Shown: positions 31,613 through 40,691, counted from the stretch's first letter. The stretch is 64,000 nucleotides of DNA from Fuerstiella marisgermanici (GCF_001983935.1 NZ_CP017641.1:1984001-2048000), one strand, 5' to 3'. Numbers and translations: made by a program. Notes: generated by a model not told the origin, from the sequence alone.

Positions 31613-32119
31613 GGGGCCTCCTGGCTTGTGGTATAGAGACCTGCCTAACCCGGGCGTGGGGAGCAGCGTGGAAGGTTGAAAACGGCCTGACCACGACTCG
31701 GGTTGACTCGACGGCAAATTGGTTTTTCAGCGTCGCCGTCAATGGCGACGCATGGACGACTTCAAGTTTACATGGCGGCGATGTGAATGGAAGCCGTAGA
31801 GTTTGACTCCCGGGGACCTCGGGAAATTTGAAGAAACGTGAAGTCGAGGATCGCAGCAATTCTTCCAAGTACACCAGTGCCTCCGGACGAGCATACCCAC
31901 TCCGCTTTCCCGAGCCAACAAAACACCGCCGGCCATCCGCCGAGCAGCCACGCACAAACAAGTATGCGATGCACCGACAGCATGGAATGAACACCAACCT
32001 TTTAGCCAATTAAAGCTGCCGTTGACCGGGCTGCCGCCAGTCAACATTGACTACAGGAACAACAACACCGGGGTTCAGGGCCCGCCGCATTGTTATCTGC
32101 TGTTGGCCGTGATGCGACG
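31613..32119. other. Intergenic region
   Basis: 507 bases. Short frames on the minus strand (for example 31768-31983, with a hydrophobic start) have no ribosome binding site support. No repeat was recognised. It may hold a degraded gene. Confidence 0.35.
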
Positions 32120-32914
32120 TCAATTCTCAGACGTGGTCAACAGACGTTTGGCAAGAAAGCCTGTTGCCCTGGCGACATGGATATCCGCGTAAAGGATCCC
32201 TTCTTCGCCATGGGGTTGATGTGTCACAAGCCTGCCATCGGGGTCGATAACGGCCGAAGTTGTCGTAGCGCCTTTGAGTGCACAATTGACAGAAGCGAAG
32301 TAACAAGTGTTCTCTGCCGCGCGACAGAGCATGGCCTTTTCGTGGAATGAATTAACGGGATCCGCAAACATCCTCGGCACATAGGCGGCATCTTCGACGA
32401 TTTCAAAGTGTGGATGAAACACAAGAGTTGCACCATTTCGTACCGCCCATCGTGTTGCTTCTGGATATCGCCAGCCCTCATGGCAGATGACAACACCGAA
32501 CTTCAATTCACCGCACTGAAAGATGGACCGCGTGGAGCCCGCATGGTACGTGGATTCTTCCGAAGGATCGAGCTGCACTTTGTCCTGGAAGCCGGCGAGA
32601 CTTCCGTCTGAGTTTGTGACGCGCGCTGTTATCATCAGACCGTCGTTGTCGAGTCTTTCAGTACCAAGGACAACCGCAATTGAATGCGTGGCTGCCTGCG
32701 CGTCGATTTGTGACCATGCGTTGTGTAGCCAGTCCTGGTCCGTAGACTGAGGATTAGTTCCTACGCGATAGCCAGGAACGTAACACTCAGGAAAACAGAT
32801 GATGTTTGCTCCGGCAGTCCCCGCTTCGGAAATTGCGTCAAGCACAAGACTAAGTGATTCTTCCGCTGTCGCGGCAGATCGCAGGTTTGCCAGTGCTATT
32901 CGAGTGGTATTCAA
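32120..32914 (-). CDS. Carbon-nitrogen hydrolase (nitrilase superfamily)
   Basis: The catalytic Glu-Lys-Cys triad is visible: Glu in IICFPECYVPGY, Lys in FQDKVQLDPSEE, and Cys in GVVICHEGWRYPE. Such enzymes cleave amides or nitriles, and the exact substrate cannot be told. At 264 residues it is normal for the single-domain members. The product is cytoplasmic. It starts MNTTRIALANLRSAA. It is followed downstream by a long intergenic gap. Confidence 0.88.
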   Translation of the reverse strand: MNTTRIALANLRSAATAEESLSLVLDAISEAGTAGANIICFPECYVPGYRVGTNPQSTDQDWLHNAWSQIDAQAATHSIAVVLGTERLDNDGLMITARVTNSDGSLAGFQDKVQLDPSEESTYHAGSTRSIFQCGELKFGVVICHEGWRYPEATRWAVRNGATLVFHPHFEIVEDAAYVPRMFADPVNSFHEKAMLCRAAENTCYFASVNCALKGATTTSAVIDPDGRLVTHQPHGEEGILYADIHVARATGFLAKRLLTTSEN

Positions 32915-33011
32915 GGAAGCGATGTTTCTGTTGAATCTTGCAGAGAACCTCTGCCGTCACCGGGCCGTGACGTTTGGCTTTCGATTGAAAATTGCCGGTA
33001 AGCACGGACCG

Positions 33012-33167
33012 GTGCGCCGCCTTGGGACGCCTGGCATGGCGCGTGTTTTATGGGGTGCGAGTCCCTTGTACGAGAATGGAGGTCTTGCGGACTGATGGTA
33101 CATCCATTGAGCTGCAGGAATCAAGTAGGAGACGAGGGCAACTGCGGGGAGGTAACGAACCGTGGGG
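33012..33167 (+). ncRNA. Group II intron 5' fragment (domain I)
   Basis: Begins with the group II 5' consensus form GTGCG and matches the 5' end of intron A at 58671-58830: CGCCTGGCATGGCG, TTTTATGGGGTGC, ACGAGAATGGAGGTCTTG and GGGGAGGTAACGAACCGTGG. The match ends abruptly at 33167, where a TIR-bounded repeat begins. No intron ORF or 3' end is present, so this is a dead remnant. Confidence 0.8.
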
Positions 33168-33318
33168 TGGCCCGACCCACTTGTTCGGTTGGGTCGCGCA
33201 GCGACAGGATGCCTGCTTGTGGGCGTCCCATCGAGCATGGAGTCCCATTCTGATTGGACGCCGGATGATGCGACATCTTGTTCCTGCGGCACCCAGCCGG
33301 CCGGCCGGGCCACCCTGC
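33164..33318. repeat. TIR-bounded ~155-bp repeat, copy 1
   Basis: Ends are GGGGTGGCCCGACC and the complement of GCAGGGTGGCCCGGCC. The internal GACCCA...TGGGTC hairpin and the run GCAGCGACAGGATGCCTGCT are shared with copy 2 at 41408-41561. It is joined directly to a group II intron 5' fragment. It looks like a MITE (inference). Confidence 0.75.
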
Positions 33319-33395
33319 CTAAACCGTCCCCAACAAAACGTAAATTGCTTTAGCTGGAAACTGCTACACCGATTTCGTACCGCGGCACGTGCGTA

Positions 33396-34253
33396 TTACT
33401 CCGCGTGGATTTCGAACGTGCCCTGGGTCTGGAGATAAAGCACGCACGGTTCATCTCCATCCTGCGTAAGTTTGTGGGTTGCGGCGCCGCTGGACGTGAA
33501 ACACGCTCCAGGCTGTAACGACTTCGGTTTGTCGGTGGAGAACTGGTACCGTGCCTGCCCCTGAATAATCACGGCTCGAAACGCCGACGCGTCGCTTCGT
33601 ATCTTTCCCCTAAACTGTTTGGGGAGTCTCACGAGAACACCGCTGGGCTGCGGCGTTTGCGGTTCGCCCCATAGCAAGGCGACTTCGACACCGGCCGAAG
33701 AACCATCAGCTTGGGGATCGTTGATCCAGCGGATGTTCTGCGAACCGAGCCAAACAAGGTTGCCTGCATCAATGTTCACCGGCTTTTCACCATGATCGAC
33801 GGCTTCTTCGGTTGGGCGCACAAGATACGGGCCGTCTTCGATTTCAACATAGACGATTGAGCGTCCCTGAGCCGCCGTGATATGGACCTGACCAACGGGC
33901 TGAGTCCAGTACGACAGGGATTGCATCCACATCGGTTTGTTGTCTTGATGACCGTTGAACACTCGGCCCTGCAGCACGACGCCTCGGTAAGTGATGTTAT
34001 GAATGTGTGGCGGTGAGGAAAAACCGTCGACAAACTTAACAAGGAATCCCGACGGCCCGCGTCCGGTACGGTCGCCCCAGAGATTTGCAGCTTGAGGACC
34101 ATCAGCACCTCGTGCTGGGTTGAGCGGTGTCCATTTGAGATCTGACGAGAGCAGTACCGTGTGATCCTGCTTAACCACCGTTTGAGCACATGCGGTGTTA
34201 CCAAGGACAAATACTGCAGCAGATGCCACTACGAGAATCAAAACGTTCTTCAT
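33396..34253 (-). CDS. DUF4437-like exported cupin
   Basis: Signal peptide MKNVLILVVASAAVFVLGNTACA, then two cupin-like halves. The first contains GFLVKFVDGFSSPPHIHNITYRG with a His pair as in metal-binding cupins. The second (GVLVRLPKQFRGKIRSD) lacks the His cluster. This arrangement matches the DUF4437 family, of unknown function. ATG 34253 is chosen to start at the signal peptide; the frame is open to 34301. It stands just downstream of the intron/repeat remnant at 33.0-33.3 kb. Confidence 0.78.
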   Translation of the reverse strand: MKNVLILVVASAAVFVLGNTACAQTVVKQDHTVLLSSDLKWTPLNPARGADGPQAANLWGDRTGRGPSGFLVKFVDGFSSPPHIHNITYRGVVLQGRVFNGHQDNKPMWMQSLSYWTQPVGQVHITAAQGRSIVYVEIEDGPYLVRPTEEAVDHGEKPVNIDAGNLVWLGSQNIRWINDPQADGSSAGVEVALLWGEPQTPQPSGVLVRLPKQFRGKIRSDASAFRAVIIQGQARYQFSTDKPKSLQPGACFTSSGAATHKLTQDGDEPCVLYLQTQGTFEIHAE

Positions 34254-34390
34254 CGTGATTAAGATCTGTAATTGAGTATGGCATCGACAGGCAACACGCA
34301 TTGCCGAAGACGTTTAATGAATTCAAAAAATCAATGCGAACTACGGACTGCGTGGCAGCACCGAGTTGTCTCACATTGTGCGCCCTATGC

Positions 34391-34900
34391 CTAAAAAATA
34401 CATTCGTGAAGTACGAATGTGATATCGGACTCAATATCTCGAACCACGAGAAGCAGGTCGACACCTTCCTGATGTTCCGATCCGTATCCTCTGGTCGCAT
34501 AAAACGTTGAAGTAGAATTTTCGGGTGCAGCCCAGCTTTCCGGCACAAGATCGAGAAGAACCTGAACCTGCGGGTGCTTCTCAGTCACCGCCTCAAGTGA
34601 TTGACTGACGATAAAGTCGCGTATTGAATCGGCATGGCCGTTGATCCGCCAGACGGATTTCTGATTCACAAATGCGTCGTACTTGTACACTCGCACCGAC
34701 TGCTGGAGGGTCGGCACCGAAGCGATTAGCGTCTGAAGAGGTTCCGGCCACTGGTCGGATTCCGCAACAAAATGCGGTGGGGCAATCACCATAAAGTGGG
34801 TGATTAGGTAGTAGCCGTATCCAGCAGCACATGCGACGAGAAACAACGCCGTGGCTATCACTCGTTTTAACTTCGAAGTCTTACTCAAGGTGTTCTTCAC
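34391..34900 (-). CDS. Hypothetical membrane-anchored protein
   Basis: One N-terminal transmembrane helix (VIATALFLVACAAGYGYYLI) follows a basic start (KNTLSKTSKLKR). A ~130-residue extracytoplasmic domain comes next. No family was recognised. The ATG at 34900 is the natural start. The gene is divergent from the FAD oxidoreductase gene to its right. Confidence 0.6.
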   Translation of the reverse strand: MKNTLSKTSKLKRVIATALFLVACAAGYGYYLITHFMVIAPPHFVAESDQWPEPLQTLIASVPTLQQSVRVYKYDAFVNQKSVWRINGHADSIRDFIVSQSLEAVTEKHPQVQVLLDLVPESWAAPENSTSTFYATRGYGSEHQEGVDLLLVVRDIESDITFVLHECIF

Positions 34901-35122
34901 GATTCAGCAGTTCGCCGCACAGCGGGCGTGGTTGAGGCGAGGTTGGAGTGAAACCACGAAGCGTACCGAATGCGTTAACCTGTGCCACCGAGCCGTGGGC
35001 CTGTTCGTTGGGCAGGTTGTATGATTCGTGTGGACTCGCTGCTGAAGTTGCTATCACCTCGGATGCAGTTATATTAATCAATCTAGTCGCCTTGCCCCTT
35101 AATTCGTTTGTAAGGAAGCGTG

Positions 35123-36556
35123 ATGCCTGTGGACTCTAATATCAATCGACGTCGTTTTCACGGGGCCATGGCGGCGGGAGTTGGCATGGGCTTGGCGGGG
35201 CTCGGGATGGGGCGAAATGCCATCGCTGCGAACGACGCGCGTGCAGATTCAAACACCATCACGGAGCCTGAGCGACAGATCAAGGTCGTCGACGATGTTG
35301 ATGTCATTGTCTGTGGCGGTGGACCGGCCGGATTCAGTGCGGCAATCGCAGCAGCACGGAGCGGTGCAAGCGTGCGGTTGCTGGAGTTGAACGGATGCCT
35401 GGGTGGCGTTTGGACAGCCGGGCTACTTACGTATGTGTTCGACTTTGACAAACCGGGGCTGACGCGAGAGCTGACTCGGGAACTGAAACGTCGTGATGCT
35501 CGCGACGGCGAAAACGTGGATCGATTCACGTACCACGTTGAAGAAATGAAGTGCCTGTTGGAGGAGATGGTCGACGTTGCTGACGTGAAAGTCCGACTGC
35601 ATACCCGCGTCGTTGCTGTGCAAAAAAATCAGCAAAACAAGATGACGACCATTGTTACAGAATCGAAGTCTGGGCGAGAGGCGTGGCGGGCTAAGACCTT
35701 CATAGATGCGACAGGCGACGGTGACGTCGGAGCATTGGCAGGGTGTGACTGGCAGTTTGGCCGCGAGGAGAATTGTCCTTGTCAGCCAATGACGATGAAT
35801 GCACTGGTCAGTGTGCCGGACGTGGAAGCAATCAAAGACTTTGTGCTGTTCTACGGAGGTGCGGATACGTGGAACGGATCACAGCAGCGACTATTGGCGG
35901 AACTGAAACGGGCAGGCGTGAAGCCATCGTACGGTGCACCAACGCTTTTTCATCTCCGTGGGAACGTGTTCACCTTCATGGCTAACCATGAGTACGGAAT
36001 CAAACCCTTTGACGCGAATCAAGTCACCGATGCTACGATGCGATCGCGGAGCGAAATTTATCGGATGGTAAAGGCATTGCGTTCATTGGGCGCACCTTGG
36101 AAGGGCCTGGAACTTGTTGCAACAGCTGAACAGATTGGCATCCGCGATGGTCGACGCATCAGCGGACGCTATTTAGTAAACCGCAACGACTTGATCGTCG
36201 GACGCAAACACGAGGACGGAATTGCTCGCGTAACATTCAACGTGGACATCCACGCCGACACGCAGGACAAGAACGATTCCGGATCTGCGGTCAAGACACA
36301 GAAGGTTCAGCCGTATGACATTCCGGTCCGAGCTTTGATTGCTAAGGACGTTGATGGATTGATGACAGCCGGACGATGCATCAGCGGTGATTTTATCGCG
36401 CACGCGAGCTACCGTGTCACAGGAAATGCTGTGGCAATGGGGGAGGCCGCTGGTCTCGTATCAGCGATTGCCGCGAGAACCAACCGTCTTCCCCACGAAG
36501 TACCTTGGGCAAGTGTTGCACCTGAACTGGCAAAAATTCGGCAAACGTCGAAGTAG
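35123..36556 (+). CDS. Tat-exported FAD-dependent oxidoreductase
   Basis: Flavoprotein of the FAD-dependent oxidoreductase group. A Tat-like signal (NRRRFHGAMAAGVGMGLAG) precedes the dinucleotide-binding motif CGGGPAGFSAAIAAARSGA near residue 65. FIDATGDGDVGALAGC and the C-terminal GRCISGDFIAHASYRVTGNA flavin region follow. AAGGA lies before the GTG/ATG pair, and the ATG at 35123 is taken. The substrate is not predictable. Planctomycetes carry many such exported enzymes, probably acting on sugars or sulphated polymers (inference). Confidence 0.88.
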   Translation: MPVDSNINRRRFHGAMAAGVGMGLAGLGMGRNAIAANDARADSNTITEPERQIKVVDDVDVIVCGGGPAGFSAAIAAARSGASVRLLELNGCLGGVWTAGLLTYVFDFDKPGLTRELTRELKRRDARDGENVDRFTYHVEEMKCLLEEMVDVADVKVRLHTRVVAVQKNQQNKMTTIVTESKSGREAWRAKTFIDATGDGDVGALAGCDWQFGREENCPCQPMTMNALVSVPDVEAIKDFVLFYGGADTWNGSQQRLLAELKRAGVKPSYGAPTLFHLRGNVFTFMANHEYGIKPFDANQVTDATMRSRSEIYRMVKALRSLGAPWKGLELVATAEQIGIRDGRRISGRYLVNRNDLIVGRKHEDGIARVTFNVDIHADTQDKNDSGSAVKTQKVQPYDIPVRALIAKDVDGLMTAGRCISGDFIAHASYRVTGNAVAMGEAAGLVSAIAARTNRLPHEVPWASVAPELAKIRQTSK

Positions 36557-36704
36557 ACGCTCGGCGGGGTGGCCTGGCGGGGCGACAGAATGAGTGCCCC
36601 AGCCTTTGCCAGTGGCATTTATCCGACGCGCCAGCGTGTACCGCCCAGCGGTCAGATTTCGTACCTCTACGTTGCATCTCCCTTCTTTCCGGAAAGCCAG
36701 GTTC

Positions 36705-37214
36705 ATGGCACTGCTTAACGACTTCAAAAAATTTGCTCTACGTGGCAACATGATCGATCTTGCGATCGGGTTCACCGTGGGTGCCGCTTTTACCACGGTG
36801 GTCAAGTCTTTCGTCAACGATATCGTGATGCCGCCGGTCGGGATGCTGCTGGGAGATGTCGATTTTTCGGATCGATTCTGGGTGCTGGAGATGCCGGAAG
36901 GCAAGACGGCTCCGGAAGGCGGCTTTCGCACTCTGGAAGACGCCAGCCAGTTCGGTGCGGTGACTGTGAACTACGGGCAGTTCATCAACAGCTGCATTTC
37001 GCTGTTGTGTGTGGCACTCGTCATGTTTGCCATCATTCGCATCGTAAATCGAGTGGACACACAGCTTGACGAAGCCTTCGGAGAAGAGCCTCCAGCAGAC
37101 GACGAGCCCTCAGATAAGAAGTGTGAATTTTGTCGGACAACGATCCCGTTCCGAGCGACTCGATGCCCTCACTGCACCAGCGAACTGAGCGTGCAATCGG
37201 CGGGCGGTGAGTAG
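36705..37214 (+). CDS. mscL: MscL-type mechanosensitive channel with zinc-ribbon tail
   Basis: Large-conductance channel that opens under high membrane tension. The first helix (MALLNDFKKFALRGNMIDLAIGFTVGAAFTTVVKSFV) and second helix (INSCISLLCVALVMFAIIRIVN) are clear. An Asp/Pro/Glu-rich linker follows, then a C-terminal zinc-ribbon-like segment with two Cys pairs (CEFCRTT, CPHC) that E. coli MscL lacks. ATG 36705 begins the conserved N-terminus; the frame is open to 36594. It stands alone between an oxidoreductase and a repeat-rich gap. Confidence 0.92.
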   Translation: MALLNDFKKFALRGNMIDLAIGFTVGAAFTTVVKSFVNDIVMPPVGMLLGDVDFSDRFWVLEMPEGKTAPEGGFRTLEDASQFGAVTVNYGQFINSCISLLCVALVMFAIIRIVNRVDTQLDEAFGEEPPADDEPSDKKCEFCRTTIPFRATRCPHCTSELSVQSAGGE

Positions 37215-37587
37215 TCGTGCGGCAATCAGGAGCCTGCCCTACCAAGACTGCCAACAAGTGTAGGGGCCGCCGTGCAGACCAACGGCTCAAAGTCAGAGCA
37301 TTTGCCAACAACGGAAAATCAGATCACGCCCCGACAGCGTTTCGGTCCGCACAGCGGACTCTACCTGATACGTGCACACGGCATCCTTGAGTCTTAGTGC
37401 GAGGACACGTCATTCGCAAGAGCCGCCGATCCGACAGGCACGGTTCGCTTGCCCCAGCCTACGAACTCTAGTGTGCCACCCCGCCGTTGAGGAACAAGAG
37501 CCACTTAAACGAAATTTGACGTTGCGACGTCGGGCTAATTCCGTTCTTGTCATGCCAATTGGGAACCAGACCTACTCGTCTTCTGAC
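37215..37587. other. Intergenic region with direct repeat copy 1
   Basis: 373 bases without a gene. The right end (37488-37578) is one copy of a 91-bp direct repeat. Confidence 0.5.
37488..37578. repeat. 91-bp direct repeat, copy 1
   Basis: Matches 38102-38192 with no gap and six mismatches. The shared core includes AAGAGCCACTTAAACG and TTGACGTTGCGACGTCGG. The mismatches cluster at the right end. Confidence 0.85.
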
Positions 37588-37821
37588 CTACTGAGAAGAG
37601 ACAAGAAGAAATCCAAGGGCGATCATAGAAGCTCCAGCTACAAACTGAAACAGTCGATACCCTGGCGCGCCCAGAGCAGACCTGACGGCCCGTGGAGACT
37701 GACTACGGGGATTCATAAAAAACTCCCACTGGAAGATTGCACCACAAATGGCAAACACACCGAACAGGATAAGAATCCATCCGAAAGTGGTGTTGGGCAG
37801 ATTGTCTAACGGCCAGTCCAC
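37588..37821 (-). CDS. Small membrane protein, possibly Imm17-like
   Basis: Two hydrophobic segments (TFGWILILFGVFAICGAIF and YRLFQFVAGASMIALGFLLV) separated by a charged loop with NPRSQSPRAVR, 77 residues. The layout resembles small Imm17-type membrane proteins, but the similarity is weak by eye. It sits between the two copies of a 91-bp direct repeat. Confidence 0.45.
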   Translation of the reverse strand: MDWPLDNLPNTTFGWILILFGVFAICGAIFQWEFFMNPRSQSPRAVRSALGAPGYRLFQFVAGASMIALGFLLVSSQ

Positions 37822-38193
37822 TTGCCAATTCCTAATCCGTCGTGCGTCTCACCTGTCTCGCTTCAGCGCATCGAACTGACGGACGACGTCCACGCTACCG
37901 TCTTCACAAGTTCGACGCCAGTCGGGTACGACATCAAGCTTGAGGTTTAGGCGACCGCGTTCCCATATGCTCCCGTCGCGATTTAGATCAGTTAAGTAGG
38001 TCCGCTTCCTACCGAACGTCGCGGTGGGCCTCAGCGTCACTCAGCGTTGAATTGCGACCTTCTTGAACACAGTGGCGTGGAGATCGCGTTCGCTGGGGCG
38101 CTGAGGAACAAGAGCCACTTAAACGAAATTTGACGTTGCGACGTCGGACTAATTCCGTTCTTGTCATGTCCGGTGGGAACCGGACCTACTCGA
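37822..38193. other. Intergenic region with direct repeat copy 2
   Basis: 372 bases. A short minus-strand frame (37849-38040) may be a gene fragment but could not be assigned. The right end holds the second direct-repeat copy. Confidence 0.4.
38102..38192. repeat. 91-bp direct repeat, copy 2
   Basis: Same as copy 1 except for six mismatches. Those mismatches create a perfect hairpin GTCCGGT-GGGA-ACCGGAC here that copy 1 lacks. The truncated intron A begins two bases after the repeat. Confidence 0.85.
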
Positions 38194-38562
38194 CTGGGGA
38201 GTTTCGATGGAACGTCGTTTGAGCGAACTGCGAAGTTATCTTCGCGGCTGGGCGGGCTACTTCTGCCTGGCAATGGAGTTGAAACTGTTCGACAGACTCG
38301 ACCAGTGGATCCGTCGTCGGATACGCATGTGTTACTGGAAGCGTTGGCGACACGCTCGCACACGCAGCCGAGAACTCGTGCGTTTAGGGGTTCCCCGTCG
38401 ACAGGCGATTCGTCATGCGAAAAGTCGCAAGAGCTACTGGCACATGGCCAAGACCATCGCCAGCGGTGTGGGCTTTACGAACGCGCTGCTCGTGGAATTG
38501 GGTCTATTAAGCCTGAAACACCTCTGGAACGAACTGGCTCCACTTCGTCGAACCGCCTGATG
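38194..38562 (+). pseudogene. 5'-truncated group II intron A, RT/maturase 3' end
   Basis: Encodes the C-terminal 117 residues of the intron A reverse transcriptase (maturase-specific region, LRGWAGYFCLAMELKLFDRL, WKRWRHARTRSRELVRLGVPRRQ), and ends with the first part of domain V (GAACCGCCTGATG). It aligns with 60236-60604 at a constant offset of 2042. Nine mismatches fall in the first ~150 bases and none after. Domain V is then interrupted by intron B. All upstream intron sequence is missing. Confidence 0.88.
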
Positions 38563-38683
38563 GGCGAGTAGGATGGCGTCTTTCGGGTTTAGGATGCGGT
38601 TTGTGTTCCCTGTTGGCCACCCGTTTCCTCTGGTGGTGTCACAATATTTTATCCGTGTCCGATTGTACGCTCAACCCCTCTCA

Positions 38684-38716
38684 GAACCGGACGTGCGCCG
38701 TTAACGCATCCGGCTC
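38684..38716 (-). ncRNA. Group II intron B domain V, copy 1
   Basis: Read on the minus strand: GAGCCGGATGCG, then a TTAACG loop segment, then CGCACGTCCGGTTC. The AGC triad and the two-part stem fit a group II domain V. Confidence 0.85.
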
Positions 38717-38741
38717 CCGACCATCACTTGTCACCCGGTCA

Positions 38742-40427
38742 TCACTTTGGCTGTATCGCAATCAGGTCAGTCAGCTTCGAAGGAGATGCCAGGGGAAAGC
38801 GAGCTATGTACGCATCGAACTGAGGCCAGGTCTTTGACTTCCTCTGCGAACGACGATTGAGCCAGCGGAAGGCCAGCTGCTTTGCTGCCTGGCGGAATTT
38901 CATCAGTTGGGACCAATTGTCATTGATTCCATAGTACTGATAATGGCCACGCAGCTTCGCATTCAACTTCGCCCAGACTTCGGACAAAGGTGTCGTCAGA
39001 TTCCGTCGGAACCAATGCTTCAGATCGCCTACCTTAGCTCGGTATTTCTTACTGGCTGTCTTCCGTTTCGGCTTGAACTTTCCCGCACGACTCAGGCCGC
39101 AGTAATGAGTGAAGCCGAGGAAGTCGAACGTCGCGGGAGCCCCTTCGCCAAGACGCTGGCAATCGCGTCTCGCAAAGCGGCCGAACCGCAGCAGTTTAGT
39201 CTTCTCTTCGGCCAGCTCCAGCGAGTATCGGGCCAGTCGCTTCGGTAGCACATCCTGAAAGCGTCTCGCGTCAGACTCCAGTTCGAACGCACAAATGAAG
39301 TCGTCCGCGAAGCGGACAATGTACGATTCACCTCGCATACGCGGCTGCACATCCCGGTCGAACCATTGGTCCAGGACGTAATGCAAATACACGTTCGCTA
39401 ATAACGGTGAAAGAACCGAGCCTTGCGGAACACCTTCGTCAGTGTTACGGCGACGACCTTCGATCATCACACCGGACTTCAGAAAGCGCTGGATCAGGGC
39501 CAATAGCTTCGGATCGGAAATCCGCTTTTGTAGCAGTTCGAGCAAACGTTCATGACAAACGTTATCGAAGAAGCCACGGATATCCGCGTCCGAAATCCAG
39601 CTCACTTTCCGGGTCGCGATGGTTTGACCGTGCACACTTAAAGCCTGGTGGCATGACCGTCCCGGACGGAAACCATAGGAAGTCTCACAGAAGTCGACTT
39701 CGTAGATCCGTTCCAGAATCATCACGACCGCACGTTGTACGATCTTGTCTTCCACACTGGCGATACCCAGCGGTCTGGTCTTGCCATTCCCTTTCGGAAT
39801 GTCACGACGAAGACTGGGCTGAGGCCGATACGCACCACGGTGTAATCTGGTTAACAGGTCGTGCAGGTTGTCCCGCAGATTCGACTCGTATTGATCCACC
39901 GTGACACCGTCGACTCCGGGTGCCTTGCCTCGCTTGAGCTTGCGAAACGCATACCACAGCAACTCGTAATTGAGCAGCGAAAAGAGGTTGTTAAACGCCT
40001 CTTCAGAGTACGTTTCCGCGCGTTGGGTGATGCGATCCAGTCGATCAAGCACCGGTGATCCGCCACTGAGTGCGGTCGGTGTATCGCTGGAGTCGCGTGA
40101 TGGCCTGGCGGCCTTCCCTGCACCCGCATTACCGGGCTTCAATTCACGCGATTGGTCTTCGCGCTTCAACGGTACTATGCCGCCATCCGACTTCCCAGAG
40201 TCGTCTGCACTCCTTGCCTTTTCAGCTTGTACGTGCATACTCGTTTCGTCGTGATTGGACGTCACGTCGAACAAGAACAGCTGGGATCTCACTGGTTGCT
40301 TCATTGGCATCATGTGTAGCGCGATCGTGGCCTTCGACCCCGGGTCTCCGAGCTTCGCTCGCCAAAACGCGAAACTCAGTGTTGCCTTTAGCAGGTCCGA
40401 ATGCCTGGGCAGATACCGAGAAAACAT
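38742..40427 (-). CDS. Group II intron B reverse transcriptase/maturase, copy 1
   Basis: Multifunctional intron-encoded protein that helps splicing and makes cDNA at the target. RT motifs are clear: NYELLWYAFRKLKRGKAPGVDGV, GIASVEDKIVQRAVVMILE, VPQGSVLSPLLANVYL, and the catalytic FADD (RFADDFICAFE, residue ~375). The maturase part follows (LRGHYQYYGINDN). The C-terminal end is short, and no HNH endonuclease domain was seen. The first ATG is unclear: the frame opens at 40427, and 40313 or later ATGs are plausible. Identical to the protein at 60784-62469. Confidence 0.9.
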   Translation of the reverse strand: MFSRYLPRHSDLLKATLSFAFWRAKLGDPGSKATIALHMMPMKQPVRSQLFLFDVTSNHDETSMHVQAEKARSADDSGKSDGGIVPLKREDQSRELKPGNAGAGKAARPSRDSSDTPTALSGGSPVLDRLDRITQRAETYSEEAFNNLFSLLNYELLWYAFRKLKRGKAPGVDGVTVDQYESNLRDNLHDLLTRLHRGAYRPQPSLRRDIPKGNGKTRPLGIASVEDKIVQRAVVMILERIYEVDFCETSYGFRPGRSCHQALSVHGQTIATRKVSWISDADIRGFFDNVCHERLLELLQKRISDPKLLALIQRFLKSGVMIEGRRRNTDEGVPQGSVLSPLLANVYLHYVLDQWFDRDVQPRMRGESYIVRFADDFICAFELESDARRFQDVLPKRLARYSLELAEEKTKLLRFGRFARRDCQRLGEGAPATFDFLGFTHYCGLSRAGKFKPKRKTASKKYRAKVGDLKHWFRRNLTTPLSEVWAKLNAKLRGHYQYYGINDNWSQLMKFRQAAKQLAFRWLNRRSQRKSKTWPQFDAYIARFPLASPSKLTDLIAIQPK

Positions 40428-40617
40428 GCATTTCGGGGCTCAATACCATTCACGGTTTGGGCGGCCAGCCCAGTCCATTCGTCCTCACTACCTTTCTGTG
40501 TACGCTTCAACGCAACTGTTACCAGTGACGCTGCAACACTCGATACCGGGCCTCAGGCTAAGAGTTACCCGGACGGGATTCGCACCCGCTTGTCAATAAA
40601 CCATTTCCAGTTCGCTC

Positions 40618-40676
40618 CGGACCCGCATGTCAGGTGGTGTGGGGAGGGTCACCGGAAACGGTGGCTCTTACCCGAT
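40618..40676 (+). ncRNA. Intron A 3' end (second half of domain V plus domain VI), copy 1
   Basis: CGGACCCGCATGTCAGG completes the domain V that starts before intron B. GGGTCACCG-GAAA-CGGTGGCTC is the domain VI hairpin with a bulged A candidate, and the sequence ends TACCCGAT at 40676. Same as 62660-62718. Confidence 0.85.
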
Positions 40677-40691
40677 TTCGCCTCTTCGGAC

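Larger units (their letters stand above)
38563..40617 (-). mobile_element. Group II intron B, copy 1, antisense within intron A fragment
   Basis: About 2055 bases on the minus strand. The 5' end is inferred as GAGCGAACTGG and the 3' end as CCTACTCGCC, because removing exactly this interval restores domain V of intron A on the plus strand. It contains an RT gene and a canonical domain V (38684-38716). It is identical, by eye, to the copy at 60605-62659. Confidence 0.82.

Noticed and set aside
31768-31983. Possible 71-residue hydrophobic protein
   Set aside because: No ribosome binding site and no family; left as undecided non-coding DNA.
37849-38040. 63-codon minus-strand frame
   Set aside because: Could be a gene fragment, but no domain was recognised and the start is unsupported.
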